Source: Lachnospiraceae bacterium
GTDB lineage: Bacteria; Bacillota; Clostridia; Lachnospirales; Lachnospiraceae
Direction: 5' to 3'
Assembly: GCA_015057115.1 (NCBI GenBank)
Contig: SVEZ01000005.1
Span: 89,097 to 153,096 of the forward strand
Length of the DNA stretch: 64,000 nt
Shown here: one piece after another, positions 41,747 through 51,703 of the stretch
Position numbering within the stretch: position 1 is the first letter of the stretch
Layout of the letters: the number at the start of each line of letters is the position of its first letter
Program-made: the position numbers and the translations under genes
Notes under the pieces: generated by a model
Databases searched by the model: none
Told to the model about the DNA's origin: nothing
What the model saw: only the letters and a program-made list of their open reading frames with translations

Positions 41747-41762
41747 TGTTTCACGTGAAACA
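41747..41762. promoter_or_regulatory. parS site 3
   Basis: TGTTTCACGTGAAACA, a perfect consensus parS 28 bp from site 2. Confidence 0.95.
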
Positions 41763-41814
41763 ATACATCATCTTGTGGTTAGAAAAATCTTAAATACTAT
41801 ATAAAACAGACCAA

Positions 41815-42147
41815 TTATTTACCTTTTTCAAGGTCTTCCGCTTCTATTATAACAGATTTATACTGATTCACAATTAAATTTTCTTCATCAATCTGATTAG
41901 AAATATTGATTATTTGTTCCTGCAAAGCATGTAGTTTTGAACGAAGCTCTATGATTTTATCTTTATCCTTCTCCTCCAATATGTAAGGAGAAAAAGAAGA
42001 AGTACTTCTATCCGCTTCTTTTTCTAAAATAGTAATGAAGCGCCGAGTCTCATCAATATCGATATTTATATTTTTTTGTTCCAGATACAAATCATCCAAA
42101 TGTTTCACATGTAACTGAAGTCTTTCTTTTAGAAATTCTGATACCAT
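41815..42147 (-). CDS. Small coiled-coil protein next to parS
   Basis: A 110-aa protein that is almost entirely predicted helix: heptad-like Leu/Ile spacing in LQLHVKHLDDLYLEQKNINI and ELRSKLHALQEQIINISNQI, with a Ser-rich break near residue 50 (RSTSSFSPYILEE). No known domain is recognised. GGAG is present upstream of the ATG. It ends 53 bp from the third parS site, on the same strand as parAB but separated by the parS cluster, so its transcription may read through it. Function unknown. Confidence 0.65.
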   Translation of the reverse strand: MVSEFLKERLQLHVKHLDDLYLEQKNINIDIDETRRFITILEKEADRSTSSFSPYILEEKDKDKIIELRSKLHALQEQIINISNQIDEENLIVNQYKSVIIEAEDLEKGK

Positions 42148-42222
42148 CTTCTTGACTCCTTTCTTTCCAATGAACTATAATGTAATAAAGAAAACATCCT
42201 ATCCAATTGGAGGTAACTTACT

Positions 42223-43173
42223 ATGAAAAGATTTTTAAAAAACATGACTGTTCTGTCTTGTTTAACAGTAGCAGGTTTACATGTTGCTAATTGCTATATA
42301 GAAGAAAAAGCAACAAAGAAACATATCCTTACATCCAGAAATGGTCATTATTATCATTGGAAGTATGGAGATATTTTCTATACAAAACAAGGTAATGGAA
42401 CTCCTCTTTTATTGATCCATAATCTTACACCGGATAGTTCCGCTTATGAATGGACCAAAATTCTTTCTCAACTTTCCAAGAATCATACCGTTTATACCTT
42501 AGATCTTCTTGGATGCGGACGTTCCGAAAAACCACAGATTACTTATACCAATTATCTCTATGTACAATTGGTCAATGAATTTATTTCAAAAGTAATCGGA
42601 AAGAAAACTGATGTTATTACATCCGGTCACTCTTTTACCTTTACAATTATGACTAACTTACTGAATCCGGATTTAATTAGAAAAATGATTTTCATTAATC
42701 CGGACAGTATTCAGGAAAGTAGCATCCTTGGTACCAAAACAAACAGAGTATCCAACATCATGATTAAAATGCCGATTCTTGGAACTTACCTTTACAATAT
42801 CCTGATGAGAAAATCTTACATCAAGGATCAGTGTAATAATGACTACTGCGGTAAACAATATTTTGTTACTACAGATATGATTGATGCGTATTATGAATCC
42901 GCTCATCTTAACAATAGTAAGGGACGTTTTCTCTTTGCAAGCATCTACAGTAAGTACACCAATGTTAATACTAAGAAAGCTTTATCAACTTTACAAAATC
43001 CAGTACTTCTTATTGAAAGTGAAGCCCATGAAAAGGAGGAAGGTATCCTTGCTGAATATCAAAAAATTAATCCGGATATTCAGGGTACAATTATTAGTAA
43101 GACAACCTGTCTTCCTCATATGGAAACACCGAGAAGAACACTGGATCAAATCCGCAGCTTCTTAGAAAACTAG
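42223..43173 (+). CDS. Alpha/beta-hydrolase
   Basis: A 316-aa protein with an N-terminal hydrophobic segment (MTVLSCLTVAGLHVANCY), probably a membrane anchor or uncleaved signal. The hydrolase fold starts at TPLLLIHNLTPDSSAYEW (oxyanion region), has the nucleophile Ser in TSGHSFTFTI (GxSxx elbow), an Asp/Glu region near NPVLLIESEAHEKEEG and a late His in TCLPHMETPRR, so the triad looks complete. The substrate is unknown. GGAGG precedes the ATG. It is an isolated plus-strand gene in a minus-strand block, converging on rsmG. Confidence 0.85.
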   Translation: MKRFLKNMTVLSCLTVAGLHVANCYIEEKATKKHILTSRNGHYYHWKYGDIFYTKQGNGTPLLLIHNLTPDSSAYEWTKILSQLSKNHTVYTLDLLGCGRSEKPQITYTNYLYVQLVNEFISKVIGKKTDVITSGHSFTFTIMTNLLNPDLIRKMIFINPDSIQESSILGTKTNRVSNIMIKMPILGTYLYNILMRKSYIKDQCNNDYCGKQYFVTTDMIDAYYESAHLNNSKGRFLFASIYSKYTNVNTKKALSTLQNPVLLIESEAHEKEEGILAEYQKINPDIQGTIISKTTCLPHMETPRRTLDQIRSFLEN

Positions 43174-43186
43174 TTTCACATAAAAC

Positions 43187-43903
43187 TTACAGAGATTCCT
43201 TAGATGGTACTCCCGCTTTACGAGGATACTTCTTTGGAGTCTCTTTTTCTTTACAAATTGTAACAAAGGATCGTTCCATATCTGTATCCGGAATAGAATG
43301 GTAAATAACCTCACCTTTCTTACCACCGAGAAGATATATAGCATTTTCTGCCTGGATAAGTTCCTCCTCTATTTTACCGGATTTATAAGAAACAAAATTT
43401 CCTCCTACTTTTACCAATGGAAGACAATATTCCGATAAAGTAGAAAGATTGGCAACAGCGCGGGATACACATAAATCATACTGTTCCCTGTAAGCTTTAT
43501 TCTTTCCGAGATCTTCTGCTCTTCCATGAACAGTTTCAATATCCTGTAAACCCAAAGTAGTAATTACCTCGTCTAAAAATGTAAGCCTTTTTTTCAAAGA
43601 ATCCATTAAAGTAATCTTCAGATTCGGAAAAGCTATCTTTAAAGGTATACCCGGAAAGCCTGCACCGGTTCCAAGGTCAGCAACGCACAAATTTGATTGT
43701 AAACAAAGAACGTTTGAAAGAAGCAAACTATCCACAAAGTGTTTGTTTATAACATCTTCCATTTCTGTAATTGCTGTTAAATTCATTACTTTATTTTTTT
43801 CAATCAAAAGATCATAAAATACAGCAAATTGTTGCAGTTGTTCCTCTGAAAGAGATACTCCGATCTGCTTACACTTTTCCTGCAATAATTCTTTTTGAAA
43901 CAT
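43187..43903 (-). CDS. rsmG: 16S rRNA (guanine527-N7)-methyltransferase
   Basis: Methylates G527 in the 530 loop. It is 238 aa. The SAM motif is CVADLGTGAGFPGIPLKIAF, followed by LMDSLKKRLTFLDEV and the catalytic region VSRAVANLSTLSEYCLPLV. The start at 43903 is supported by AAAGGAG; a longer in-frame start would overlap mnmG. It follows mnmG at 1 bp spacing, the classic gidA-gidB arrangement. Confidence 0.97.
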   Translation of the reverse strand: MFQKELLQEKCKQIGVSLSEEQLQQFAVFYDLLIEKNKVMNLTAITEMEDVINKHFVDSLLLSNVLCLQSNLCVADLGTGAGFPGIPLKIAFPNLKITLMDSLKKRLTFLDEVITTLGLQDIETVHGRAEDLGKNKAYREQYDLCVSRAVANLSTLSEYCLPLVKVGGNFVSYKSGKIEEELIQAENAIYLLGGKKGEVIYHSIPDTDMERSFVTICKEKETPKKYPRKAGVPSKESL

Positions 43904-43904
43904 T

Positions 43905-45806
43905 CTATTTCTCCTTTGTGCTGTTACGATAATACTGTTTAAAGAAAACAAGCATAACAGAAATATCCGCCGGCGACACACCTGAAATTCTCGAAGCCTG
44001 CCCAATGGAAACCGGCTGTAGCTGATTCAGTTTCTGTACTGCCTCTGTACGCAAACTAGGAATCTGCTTATAATCAAAATCCTGAGGTAACTTCTTGTTT
44101 TCCAATTTTTTAAAATCAGCAACCTGTTTATACTGTCTGGAAATATAACCATCGTATTTAACCAGAATATTAACCTGTTCAATAACCTCCGGATGAAGAT
44201 TCGGTCTATCCGGATCAATTGGAGCAAGATCTTCATAAACAAGTTCCGGTCTTCGAATCAACTCCGCCAAAGTAGTTGCAGTCTTTAACGGGGTAGAATT
44301 ATGCTTGGTTAAAAGTTCCTGAACATCTGTTCTGGCACCAATGGTAACTTCATTCAAACGAGCAATTTCTTTTTCAATTAATTCTTCTTTTTCACAAACC
44401 CAACGATAACGCTCTTCAGAAATTAAACCTACTTCATAGCCGATTTTTGTCAAACGCAAATCTGCATTATCCTGGCGTAAAATCAAACGGTATTCCGATC
44501 TTGATGTCATCATACGATAAGGCTCATGAGTTTCTTTTGTAACAAGATCATCAATCAATACACCAATATAGGCTTGAGAACGATCCAAAATCAATGGCTC
44601 TTTTTTATCTAAACTTCTTGCAGCGTTGATACCTGCAATCAATCCCTGACAAGCAGCTTCCTCATATCCGGAACTACCATTAAACTGGCCACCACTAAAA
44701 AGTCCCTGAATAGTTTTAAATTCCAGACTTGGTAAAAGCTGATTTGGATTGATACAATCGTATTCTATTGCATAAGCATTTCTAACAATTTGAGCATTTT
44801 CCAAACCGGGCACGGAATGATACATTTCGTATTGTACATCCTCAGGTAAAGAAGAAGACATTCCACCAATGTACATTTCATTGGTGTTATTACCTTCCGG
44901 TTCAATGAAAACCTGATGTCTGTTCTTATCTGCAAAACGAACTACTTTATCTTCTATGGATGGACAATAACGTGGCCCTGTTCCTTCAATCACACCGGAA
45001 AACATAGGAGAACGATCTAAGTTTTCTCGAATAATCTCGTGAGTTTTCTCGTTGGTGTAGGTAAGCCAACAGGAAACCTGATCAATCTGAATATCATCCG
45101 GATTTGTGGTGAAAGAAAAGGGAACAATTCTCTCATCACCAAACTGCTCTTCCATTTTTGAAAAATCGATACTTCGCTTATCAATACGTGCCGGAGTTCC
45201 GGTTTTAAAGCGATACAATTCAATTCCATTTTTTCGAAGAGAATCCGATAATGCCAAGGCACTACGAAGTCCGTTTGGTCCCGTGTGTTCAATAACATCA
45301 CCGTACAAACAACGGGAATTCAAATAAGTTCCGGTACATAAAACAACGGCTTTACAATAATAAACCGCTCCGGAATAAACCTTTACACCGTAAATTTTTC
45401 CATCTTCCACAAGAATTTCTGTTACTTCACCCTGACGGATTGTTAGATTCGGTGTGTTTTCCAAAGTCTGGCGCATACGATTGCTGTACGCATGCTTATC
45501 AGCTTGAGCACGTAAAGAATGGACTGCCGGCCCTTTGGACTTATTTAACATTTTTGACTGAATAAAAGTATGATCAATATTAATACCCATTTCACCACCA
45601 AGAGCATCAATCTCTTTTACAAGATGACCCTTGGAACTTCCTCCAATATTTGGATTACAGGGCATCATGGCAATACTTTCCACACTTACCGTAAAAATAA
45701 TGGTTTTCTTATTTAATCTGGCACAGGCAAGGGCTGCCTCACAACCGGCATGACCTGCGCCAACCACTACAACATCATAGGTTTCTTCAATTACTTTTTT
45801 ATTCAT
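43905..45806 (-). CDS. mnmG: tRNA uridine-5-carboxymethylaminomethyl modification enzyme MnmG
   Basis: A FAD enzyme that with MnmE modifies U34 of certain tRNAs. It is 633 aa. The FAD motif is [19 protein letters not shown], and the family segments [20 protein letters not shown] and [20 protein letters not shown] are intact, with the C-terminal MnmE-binding helical domain ending in [14 protein letters not shown]. The start at 45806 is chosen for its AGGA spacing; another ATG lies three codons upstream. It lies 13 bp after mnmE. Confidence 0.98.
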   Translation of the reverse strand: MNKKVIEETYDVVVVGAGHAGCEAALACARLNKKTIIFTVSVESIAMMPCNPNIGGSSKGHLVKEIDALGGEMGINIDHTFIQSKMLNKSKGPAVHSLRAQADKHAYSNRMRQTLENTPNLTIRQGEVTEILVEDGKIYGVKVYSGAVYYCKAVVLCTGTYLNSRCLYGDVIEHTGPNGLRSALALSDSLRKNGIELYRFKTGTPARIDKRSIDFSKMEEQFGDERIVPFSFTTNPDDIQIDQVSCWLTYTNEKTHEIIRENLDRSPMFSGVIEGTGPRYCPSIEDKVVRFADKNRHQVFIEPEGNNTNEMYIGGMSSSLPEDVQYEMYHSVPGLENAQIVRNAYAIEYDCINPNQLLPSLEFKTIQGLFSGGQFNGSSGYEEAACQGLIAGINAARSLDKKEPLILDRSQAYIGVLIDDLVTKETHEPYRMMTSRSEYRLILRQDNADLRLTKIGYEVGLISEERYRWVCEKEELIEKEIARLNEVTIGARTDVQELLTKHNSTPLKTATTLAELIRRPELVYEDLAPIDPDRPNLHPEVIEQVNILVKYDGYISRQYKQVADFKKLENKKLPQDFDYKQIPSLRTEAVQKLNQLQPVSIGQASRISGVSPADISVMLVFFKQYYRNSTKEK

Positions 45807-45819
45807 ATTCTCCATCCTG

Positions 45820-47223
45820 TTATTTACCCATACAAAACTTTGAAAAAATCTCCTGTACAAGATCTTCTCTTACCGACTCGCCGGTAATGTTTCCCAGCTC
45901 CTGATATGCATTCATCAAATCTATGGAAAAGAAATCTTCCGGTAATCCCAGTTCAATACTTTCCATAACCTTATTTAAACTTTCCAAACAGGAAGCAAGA
46001 CAATTCTTTTGACGAACATTAGTAATAAAAACTTCCTGATTAAAGTTAAGAGTACCTGAAAAACATAACTTCTTAACTTCTTCTATAAATTCTGTCATTC
46101 CATCTTTCGTTTTGGCAGAAATGGAAATAACGGGAAAATGTTTTTTTTCCTGTAACACACAAGTAAACCATTTTTCCATATACTCCGAAGTAATAATACC
46201 GGAAACATCTGTCTTATTTAATAAAACAATAACTTTTTTATCTTTAATATAATGTAAAATTTCTTCATCTTCTTTTGAAAGTTCCAATGTAGAATCAATC
46301 AAAAATAAAACCAGATCTGCGTCACCTATATATTGTTTCGAACGTTCAACTCCAATTTTCTCAACCACATCGGAAGTATCCCGAATACCTGCAGTATCCA
46401 CAATATTTAAAGTAATACCATCAAAAGTAATGCTCTCAGTTAAAACATCGCGGGTTGTTCCGGCAATATCTGTTACAATCGCTCTCTCCTCACCTAATAA
46501 GGCATTTAAAAGAGAGGACTTTCCTACATTGGGTTTTCCAACAATTACAGTTTGAATACCCTCTTTTAAAAGACGACCATTGTCGGCATTTTTTAATAAT
46601 GTTGAAACTTCATCAACAAAAGAATTAACTTTAACCTGAAGTTCATCCGGATAATCATCCAAAGAATAATGCTCCGGATCATCTAAAGCACTTTCTATAA
46701 AAGCCATTTCATGCAAAATACCTGCACGAACTTCTTTTATCTTATCTTTTACCAATCCGGACAACTGCCGGATAGAGTTTTTATGAGCAAAACCATTGGC
46801 AGAATGAATCAAATCAATTACAGATTCTGCCTGGCTTAAATCCATTTTACCATTTAAAAAAGCACGTTTTGAAAATTCTCCCGGTTCCGCAAGATCCGCA
46901 CCGTATTTTATAACGGTTTCCAGAATTTTCTTCATGACAAATACACCACCGTGGCAATCAATCTCTACCGTATCTTCCCCGGTATAAGTATGAGGACCAC
47001 GCATGGTTAAAACTAAAACTTCATCTATAATTTCATCCTTATCCATGATATATCCATGGGTAACAATGTGACTTTCTATTTCATCTTTAAAAATTTCCAT
47101 CCCATTCTTTTTCTTTAAAATCTTACGAATAATAGAAAAAGAATCATCACCACTAATTCGAATAATTCCAACCCCGGATGGGCTGACAGCTGTGGCTATT
47201 GCTGCAATTGTTCTCTGTTCCAT
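45820..47223 (-). CDS. mnmE: tRNA modification GTPase MnmE
   Basis: The GTPase partner of MnmG. It is 467 aa: an N-terminal formyl-THF-binding domain ([19 protein letters not shown]), a helical domain interrupted by a GTPase core (G1 [17 protein letters not shown]3 [11 protein letters not shown]4 NKTD), and a C-terminus FCMGK carrying the conserved Cys of the CxGK motif. It is preceded by a hairpin separating it from jag and followed by mnmG. Confidence 0.98.
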   Translation of the reverse strand: MEQRTIAAIATAVSPSGVGIIRISGDDSFSIIRKILKKKNGMEIFKDEIESHIVTHGYIMDKDEIIDEVLVLTMRGPHTYTGEDTVEIDCHGGVFVMKKILETVIKYGADLAEPGEFSKRAFLNGKMDLSQAESVIDLIHSANGFAHKNSIRQLSGLVKDKIKEVRAGILHEMAFIESALDDPEHYSLDDYPDELQVKVNSFVDEVSTLLKNADNGRLLKEGIQTVIVGKPNVGKSSLLNALLGEERAIVTDIAGTTRDVLTESITFDGITLNIVDTAGIRDTSDVVEKIGVERSKQYIGDADLVLFLIDSTLELSKEDEEILHYIKDKKVIVLLNKTDVSGIITSEYMEKWFTCVLQEKKHFPVISISAKTKDGMTEFIEEVKKLCFSGTLNFNQEVFITNVRQKNCLASCLESLNKVMESIELGLPEDFFSIDLMNAYQELGNITGESVREDLVQEIFSKFCMGK

Positions 47224-47248
47224 ATATTTTTCCTGTAAAAATGATAAA

Positions 47249-47280
47249 TTACCCCGACAAAAATCAATTTGCCGGGGTAA
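47249..47280 (-). terminator. Hairpin between jag and mnmE
   Basis: TTACCCCGaCAAA (47249-47261) pairs with TTTGcCGGGGTAA (47268-47280). On the minus strand a TTTATC stretch follows, so it probably ends most transcripts from the rpmH-jag unit before mnmE. Confidence 0.75.
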
Positions 47281-47300
47281 ACAATGGTTTCAGTAATTAC

Positions 47301-47921
47301 TTATCTTTTCAAGGTAACAACTACATGTCTGAATGGTTCTTCCCCTTCACTGTGAGTAGTTACATAACGGTCATGCTGTAAAGCAGAATGAATCACTCTT
47401 CTCTCGAATGGATTCATCGGCTCTAAAGAAACTGCTTTCTTTGTACGTTTAACCTTAAAAGCAATATTCTTTGCAAGATTCTCTAAAGTATCTTTTCTTC
47501 TCTTACGATAATCTTCGGTATCAATCTTAACCTTCAAGTACTCTTCAGAATTCTTGTTAATGGCAAGATTGGTAAGATACTGTAAAGAATCCAGAGTCTG
47601 ACCACGTTTTCCAATGAGGATACCCATATCATCACCGAAAAGCTCTACAAAGAAAGTAGAATCATCTTCTTTCTTAATTTCGGTACGAACAGTTAATCCC
47701 ATTGCTGTTGTAACCTGAGAAATAAATTCACGGATGCTGTCTTCCGGAGTAAACTTTAATTTAGCACGAATAACAGCATTTTTGTTTCCAAAACCTAAAA
47801 ATCCGGTACTTCCCTTTTCAACTACCTCATATTCAATATGATCGGATGTAGTACCAAAGCTTACTAATGCTTCTGTAATCGCATCGTCAACCGTTTTACC
47901 GGTAAACTCTTTAAATTCCAT
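47301..47921 (-). CDS. khpB: RNA-binding protein KhpB/Jag
   Basis: A 206-aa protein with an N-terminal Jag domain (MEFKEFTGKTVDDAITEAL), a KH domain with MGILIGKRGQTLDSLQYL, and a C-terminal R3H domain (NPFERRVIHSALQHDRYV). With KhpA it binds many small and messenger RNAs and affects cell division and elongation in Firmicutes. The start at 47921 follows GGGGGAT; an upstream start would overlap yidC. It lies 13 bp after yidC. Confidence 0.96.
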   Translation of the reverse strand: MEFKEFTGKTVDDAITEALVSFGTTSDHIEYEVVEKGSTGFLGFGNKNAVIRAKLKFTPEDSIREFISQVTTAMGLTVRTEIKKEDDSTFFVELFGDDMGILIGKRGQTLDSLQYLTNLAINKNSEEYLKVKIDTEDYRKRRKDTLENLAKNIAFKVKRTKKAVSLEPMNPFERRVIHSALQHDRYVTTHSEGEEPFRHVVVTLKR

Positions 47922-47934
47922 ATCAGAGATCCCC

Positions 47935-49191
47935 CTAATTATTATTACGATTATTATAGTCACGAACCAGATTTGCTTTGCTTGCCATGGATCCAGGCTT
48001 AGCATTCTGCTTAAGTTCTTCTGATTCTCTTAATGCCTCATCACGCTCAGAAGGAGAAACTATACGCTTTGTATTTAACTTTCCATTCTGAGAAATCGCA
48101 CTTTTTACATATCCTTCGCGTTTTGCACGCTTTGCTTCTGCTTTTTCTCTATTGTCTTCAATAATCTTATCAAAATCAAGTTTATCAAAATGCTTATTTA
48201 AGAAGAACTGCTGTACAGCTCTTACTACTGCACCGGCGATCCAGTAAACACCAAGACCGATTGGTGAAGTAAATACAAGGATAATAGAGAAAATCGGCAT
48301 GAACATATTCATTGCCTTCATGTTCTGCATTGCAGGGTTATCTTTCATAGCCTCTTCCTGTGCAGACATGGAAAGCTTCATACCAAGCCACTGGGTAAAA
48401 GCGGAAACCAATGGAAGTAAAATTGCTAAAGCAACAAGGCCAATTTTTCCGTCAGCTACATGTAATTTTAAAGACTCCATTGGAGACCAGGAAATATCCA
48501 GTCCTAAAAAGTTATTTAAACCATGTAAAGATTTTTGTAAGCTTGTAATATCATCAGTAAAAGCAGGAAAAGCTTCGGTAAAAGCCTTCCAGCCACTTTC
48601 TGAAAACTTATATAAAATATCAATAACGGAATTGGCAGCTTCCTTTGCAGTTCCATCAAAATGAAGGGTTAAACGTTTAATACCCAGTTCATCAACCAAA
48701 TTCTTAAGGATAGTGTCATAACCTTTAACACTCATAACATCCTTAACAACCGGATTATAGACAGCTTTTACAGAGGTTACATAAGCCGGAATATTCATTA
48801 CTACACGATATACGGCTAACATAATCGGAAACTGAATTAAAATCGGAAGACAACTTCCGGTTGGAGAAACACCATACTTATCATAAACAGCCTGGGTCTC
48901 CTGCTGCATTGCCAAACGGGATGCCTGATCCTTCTGTCCGGCATATTTTTTCTGAATCTTCTGAAGCTCCGGACTCATTTTACCGTTGAGCTTGGAAAAC
49001 TTCTGCTGCTTATATGTTAATGGAAACAGCAACATATAAACAATAATTGTAAACAAAATAATTGTGATACTAATGTTTTCAATTCCAATGTGACTTAAAC
49101 CAATATACAAATAGTTAATAATCACACCAATTGCTTTGGCAATCGGTCCAAGAATAGTACCACCATATTGTGTCAAAACAATATTCGTCAA
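47935..49191 (-). CDS. yidC: Membrane protein insertase YidC
   Basis: Inserts and folds membrane proteins, alone or with SecYEG. It is 418 aa. The 60KD_IMP core has the helix TIILFTIIVYMLLFPLTYKQ, the family block GVSPTGSCLPILIQFPIMLA, and SPIGLGVYWIAGAVVRAVQQ near the C-terminus. It lacks a lipobox, unlike SpoIIIJ of Bacillus, and has a long extracellular insert (about 140-245) and a basic, Asn-rich C-terminal tail. It is part of rpmH-rnpA-yidD-yidC-jag. Confidence 0.97.
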   Translation of the reverse strand: MTNIVLTQYGGTILGPIAKAIGVIINYLYIGLSHIGIENISITIILFTIIVYMLLFPLTYKQQKFSKLNGKMSPELQKIQKKYAGQKDQASRLAMQQETQAVYDKYGVSPTGSCLPILIQFPIMLAVYRVVMNIPAYVTSVKAVYNPVVKDVMSVKGYDTILKNLVDELGIKRLTLHFDGTAKEAANSVIDILYKFSESGWKAFTEAFPAFTDDITSLQKSLHGLNNFLGLDISWSPMESLKLHVADGKIGLVALAILLPLVSAFTQWLGMKLSMSAQEEAMKDNPAMQNMKAMNMFMPIFSIILVFTSPIGLGVYWIAGAVVRAVQQFFLNKHFDKLDFDKIIEDNREKAEAKRAKREGYVKSAISQNGKLNTKRIVSPSERDEALRESEELKQNAKPGSMASKANLVRDYNNRNNN

Positions 49192-49207
49192 AATTTAAAC
49201 CTCCTCG

Positions 49208-49423
49208 TTAAGGTACAGGGTCATACCCACCTTTTGAAAACGGATTGCAACGTAAAATTCTCCATGCAGCCAAAGCTCCCCCCTTGCAAGCTCCATGTTT
49301 CTCTATTGCCTCTAAAGCATAAGTCGAACAGGTAGGATAATATGGGCATTTCGCAATTTTCATTGGAGATAAGTATTTCCTATATAATTGTATTCCAAAT
49401 ATAAGTATTTTCTTAATCATCAT
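49208..49423 (-). CDS. yidD: Membrane protein insertion efficiency factor YidD
   Basis: A 71-aa protein that binds the membrane and helps YidC. The signature [20 protein letters not shown], with three conserved Cys, and [20 protein letters not shown] are complete. Its start overlaps the 3' end of rnpA by 11 bp, and yidC starts 16 bp after its stop, the universal arrangement. Confidence 0.97.
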   Translation of the reverse strand: MMIKKILIFGIQLYRKYLSPMKIAKCPYYPTCSTYALEAIEKHGACKGGALAAWRILRCNPFSKGGYDPVP

Positions 49424-49766
49424 CCATCTTCTTCTCTACGATACTGTGAAGATTAGCAACGTGTAACAGAGCACTCTCTATTTTTCTAAAATCAGCATCT
49501 TTTGCTGAAGTACGTGCTATGACTACCATGTCTAAACCACTATTAAACATCTCTTCATGTAGTCTGTAACTCTCTTTAATTAATCTCTTAACGCGATGTC
49601 TTATAACACTATTTCCTACTTTTTTACTAACTTGAATGCCAATCCTGTTTCTATCACTGTGATTATCTAAAACATACATAACAAGGTATCGATTGGCATA
49701 AGACTTACCTTTATTATATAGAACTTGAAATTCTTTGTTTTTTCTCAGTGAATCTGTAAAATGCAT
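49413..49766 (-). CDS. rnpA: Ribonuclease P protein component
   Basis: The protein subunit of RNase P, which matures tRNA 5' ends. It is 117 aa, with the RNA-binding core [20 protein letters not shown] followed by KRLIKESYR. The start at 49766 is chosen because AAAAGGAG lies just upstream; an earlier in-frame start would include the hairpin that follows rpmH. It is the second gene after rpmH. Confidence 0.97.
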   Translation of the reverse strand: MHFTDSLRKNKEFQVLYNKGKSYANRYLVMYVLDNHSDRNRIGIQVSKKVGNSVIRHRVKRLIKESYRLHEEMFNSGLDMVVIARTSAKDADFRKIESALLHVANLHSIVEKKMDDD

Positions 49767-49783
49767 AATTCTCCTTTTAGAAG

Positions 49784-49806
49784 AAAAGACCACAAAAAAT
49801 GTGGCC
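49784..49806 (-). terminator. Attenuator-like hairpin between rpmH and rnpA
   Basis: GGCCACA-TTTTT-TGTGGTC followed by TTTTC on the minus strand. The stem begins at the rpmH stop codon, so ribosomes ending rpmH translation would disturb it. It fits partial termination giving more L34 than RnpA. Confidence 0.65.
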
Positions 49807-49940
49807 TAAGCTGATAATCTTTTTCTTCCTTTTGCTCTTCTAGACTGTAATACTTTTCTTCCGCCTGCAGTGCTCATTCTGGATCTGAATCCATGAACCT
49901 TTGCTCTAGATCTTTTCTTTGGCTGAAATGTCATCTTCAT
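49806..49940 (-). CDS. rpmH: 50S ribosomal protein L34
   Basis: A 44-aa, highly basic protein. Its sequence ([18 protein letters not shown], then [19 protein letters not shown]) is a standard L34, at the normal length. AAGGAGGTGG lies 7 bp before the ATG. It is the first gene of the rpmH-rnpA-yidD-yidC-jag unit, reading away from dnaA, which is the classical origin landmark. Confidence 0.98.
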   Translation of the reverse strand: MKMTFQPKKRSRAKVHGFRSRMSTAGGRKVLQSRRAKGRKRLSA

Positions 49941-49982
49941 ACGCTATCCACCTCCTTACGGTATTACAAAACATCAGTTTCA

Positions 49983-50010
49983 ATTATACCAAGAATCCGC
50001 GTAAAGTCAA
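49983..50010 (-). promoter_or_regulatory. rpmH promoter
   Basis: Minus-strand TTGACT-N16-TATAAT, about 45 bp before the rpmH ATG. Confidence 0.8.
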
Positions 50011-50043
50011 TAAAAATCATCACTTTTTTGTTATGAAATTTAC

Positions 50044-50145
50044 TAATCCACAACATATATCACATATAAACAGCAATCCACAATATATAGCTGTTTACAT
50101 GTGAACAATTTTGTGGAAAAATAGAATTATCAACACCTATCAACA
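50044..50145. promoter_or_regulatory. DnaA-box cluster upstream of dnaA (origin part 1)
   Basis: Five near-matches to TTATCCACA lie within 100 bp: TAATCCACA (50044-50052), CAATCCACA (50074-50082), TTTTCCACA on the minus strand (50112-50120), TTATCAACA (50127-50135) and CTATCAACA (50137-50145). The region between rpmH and dnaA (413 bp) holds these boxes and the two promoters and no gene. Confidence 0.7.
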
Positions 50146-50261
50146 TGGTATGTTTATAATTATGTTAATAGAAAAAGCATACCTATCCCTATGACGTCAT
50201 ATTTTTAGATTTCAGCCCTTTTAAAAATTTATATAACCCCCCTATCGTTTATGAAATTAAC

Positions 50262-50290
50262 TTGAAAAATAAGCCGTTTTAGTATATGAT
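50262..50290 (+). promoter_or_regulatory. dnaA promoter
   Basis: TTGAAA-N17-TATGAT, 63 bp before the dnaA ATG. The DnaA-box cluster just upstream suggests autoregulation. Confidence 0.7.
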
Positions 50291-50353
50291 AGTAAAAGAG
50301 ATAGTGTGGTAAATTATGAGTTTCTACCTATTATATGTGGAAAGGTAAGAAAG

Positions 50354-51703
50354 ATGGATCAAATAATCAATAACTGGGAAAACATAAAACAATCCATAAA
50401 AATGGAGCACGATTTAACGGATATTGCTTTTTCAACCTGGCTTCAGCCACTTACAGTTCATTCTGTAGAAGACAATATCCTGTATATCCTTGTACCGGGA
50501 GAGCAAATGTTTTTACAATATATAAGGAAGAAGTTCGAACTTCCTATTAAAGTAGCAGTTGCTGAAATTACCGGAAAAGAATTTGAAATACGTTTCATTT
50601 TACCGGAAGATGCAAAACAGATGAAGCAGCCTGCAAAGGTACTTACATCACAAGATATGACTGACAAGACAAACTTAAATCCAAGCTACACCTTTAATTC
50701 TTTTGTAGTTGGAAGTAATAATAGGTTTGCACATGCTGCATCTTTAGCGGTAGCGGAATCACCGGGAGAAGTATACAATCCTCTTTTTATTCATGGAGGA
50801 GTAGGTCTTGGAAAAACGCATTTAATGCATTCCATAGCCCATTACATTCAGGAACATAATCCTTCTTTAAGGGTACTTTATGTTACAAGCGAAACCTTTA
50901 CAAACGAAGTAATTGATTCCATTCGTAACGGAAACAGTTCTTCCATGACTAAATTCCGAGATAAATACCGTAACATTGATGTTCTTTTAGTAGATGATGT
51001 ACAGTTTATTATAGGTAAAGAAAGTACACAGGAAGAATTCTTCCATACCTTTAATGAACTTCATCTTGCTAAGAAACAGATTATTTTATCCTCAGACCGA
51101 CCTCCTAAGGAGATGGAAACTCTGGAAGAAAGAATTCGATCCAGATTTGAATGTGGATTATTAGCAGATATCGGTGTTCCGGATTATGAAACCAGAATGG
51201 CAATTTTAAGAAGAAAGCAAGATGCAGACGGAACTTCTATTGGGGATGATATTTTAGATTATATTGCTACAAATATTAAATCCAATGTGCGAGAGTTAGA
51301 AGGTGCATTAAATAAACTACTGGCATTTGCAAATCTTCAAAACACAGAAATTACTATAGAAATTGCACAAAAGGAATTGCAGAATATTATTTCTCCGGAT
51401 AAACCAAAAGAAATAACACCGCAGTTAATTATTGAAGTGGTTTCCGACCATTTCCAGATTTCTATGGATCAGATGATTTCAAAAGCCAGAACCAAAGAAA
51501 TCGCAGCACCAAGACAAATTGCAATGTACCTTTGCAAGAATATGGTTTCCGATGTTTCTTTGGAATCTGTTGGAGCTTTACTTGGAGGACGTGATCATTC
51601 TACCATCATACATGGTGTTAAGAAGATTGCAGATGAAATCGAGAAAGATGAAAATATGGCAGCAACCATTGAAACCATCAAAAAGAAGATTAATCCAAGT
51701 TGA
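50354..51703 (+). CDS. dnaA: Chromosomal replication initiator DnaA
   Basis: An AAA+ protein that melts the origin. It is 449 aa from the ATG at 50354 (MDQIINNWENIKQ), which has GGAAAGG upstream; an in-frame start 48 bp earlier is less likely. Domain I is about residues 1-80. The AAA+ domain has Walker A FIHGGVGLGKTHLMHSI and Walker B VLLVDDVQFI. Domain IV has the DnaA signature LGGRDHSTIIHGVKKI. It starts the rightward dnaA-dnaN-yaaA-recF-gyrB-gyrA series. Confidence 0.99.
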   Translation: MDQIINNWENIKQSIKMEHDLTDIAFSTWLQPLTVHSVEDNILYILVPGEQMFLQYIRKKFELPIKVAVAEITGKEFEIRFILPEDAKQMKQPAKVLTSQDMTDKTNLNPSYTFNSFVVGSNNRFAHAASLAVAESPGEVYNPLFIHGGVGLGKTHLMHSIAHYIQEHNPSLRVLYVTSETFTNEVIDSIRNGNSSSMTKFRDKYRNIDVLLVDDVQFIIGKESTQEEFFHTFNELHLAKKQIILSSDRPPKEMETLEERIRSRFECGLLADIGVPDYETRMAILRRKQDADGTSIGDDILDYIATNIKSNVRELEGALNKLLAFANLQNTEITIEIAQKELQNIISPDKPKEITPQLIIEVVSDHFQISMDQMISKARTKEIAAPRQIAMYLCKNMVSDVSLESVGALLGGRDHSTIIHGVKKIADEIEKDENMAATIETIKKKINPS

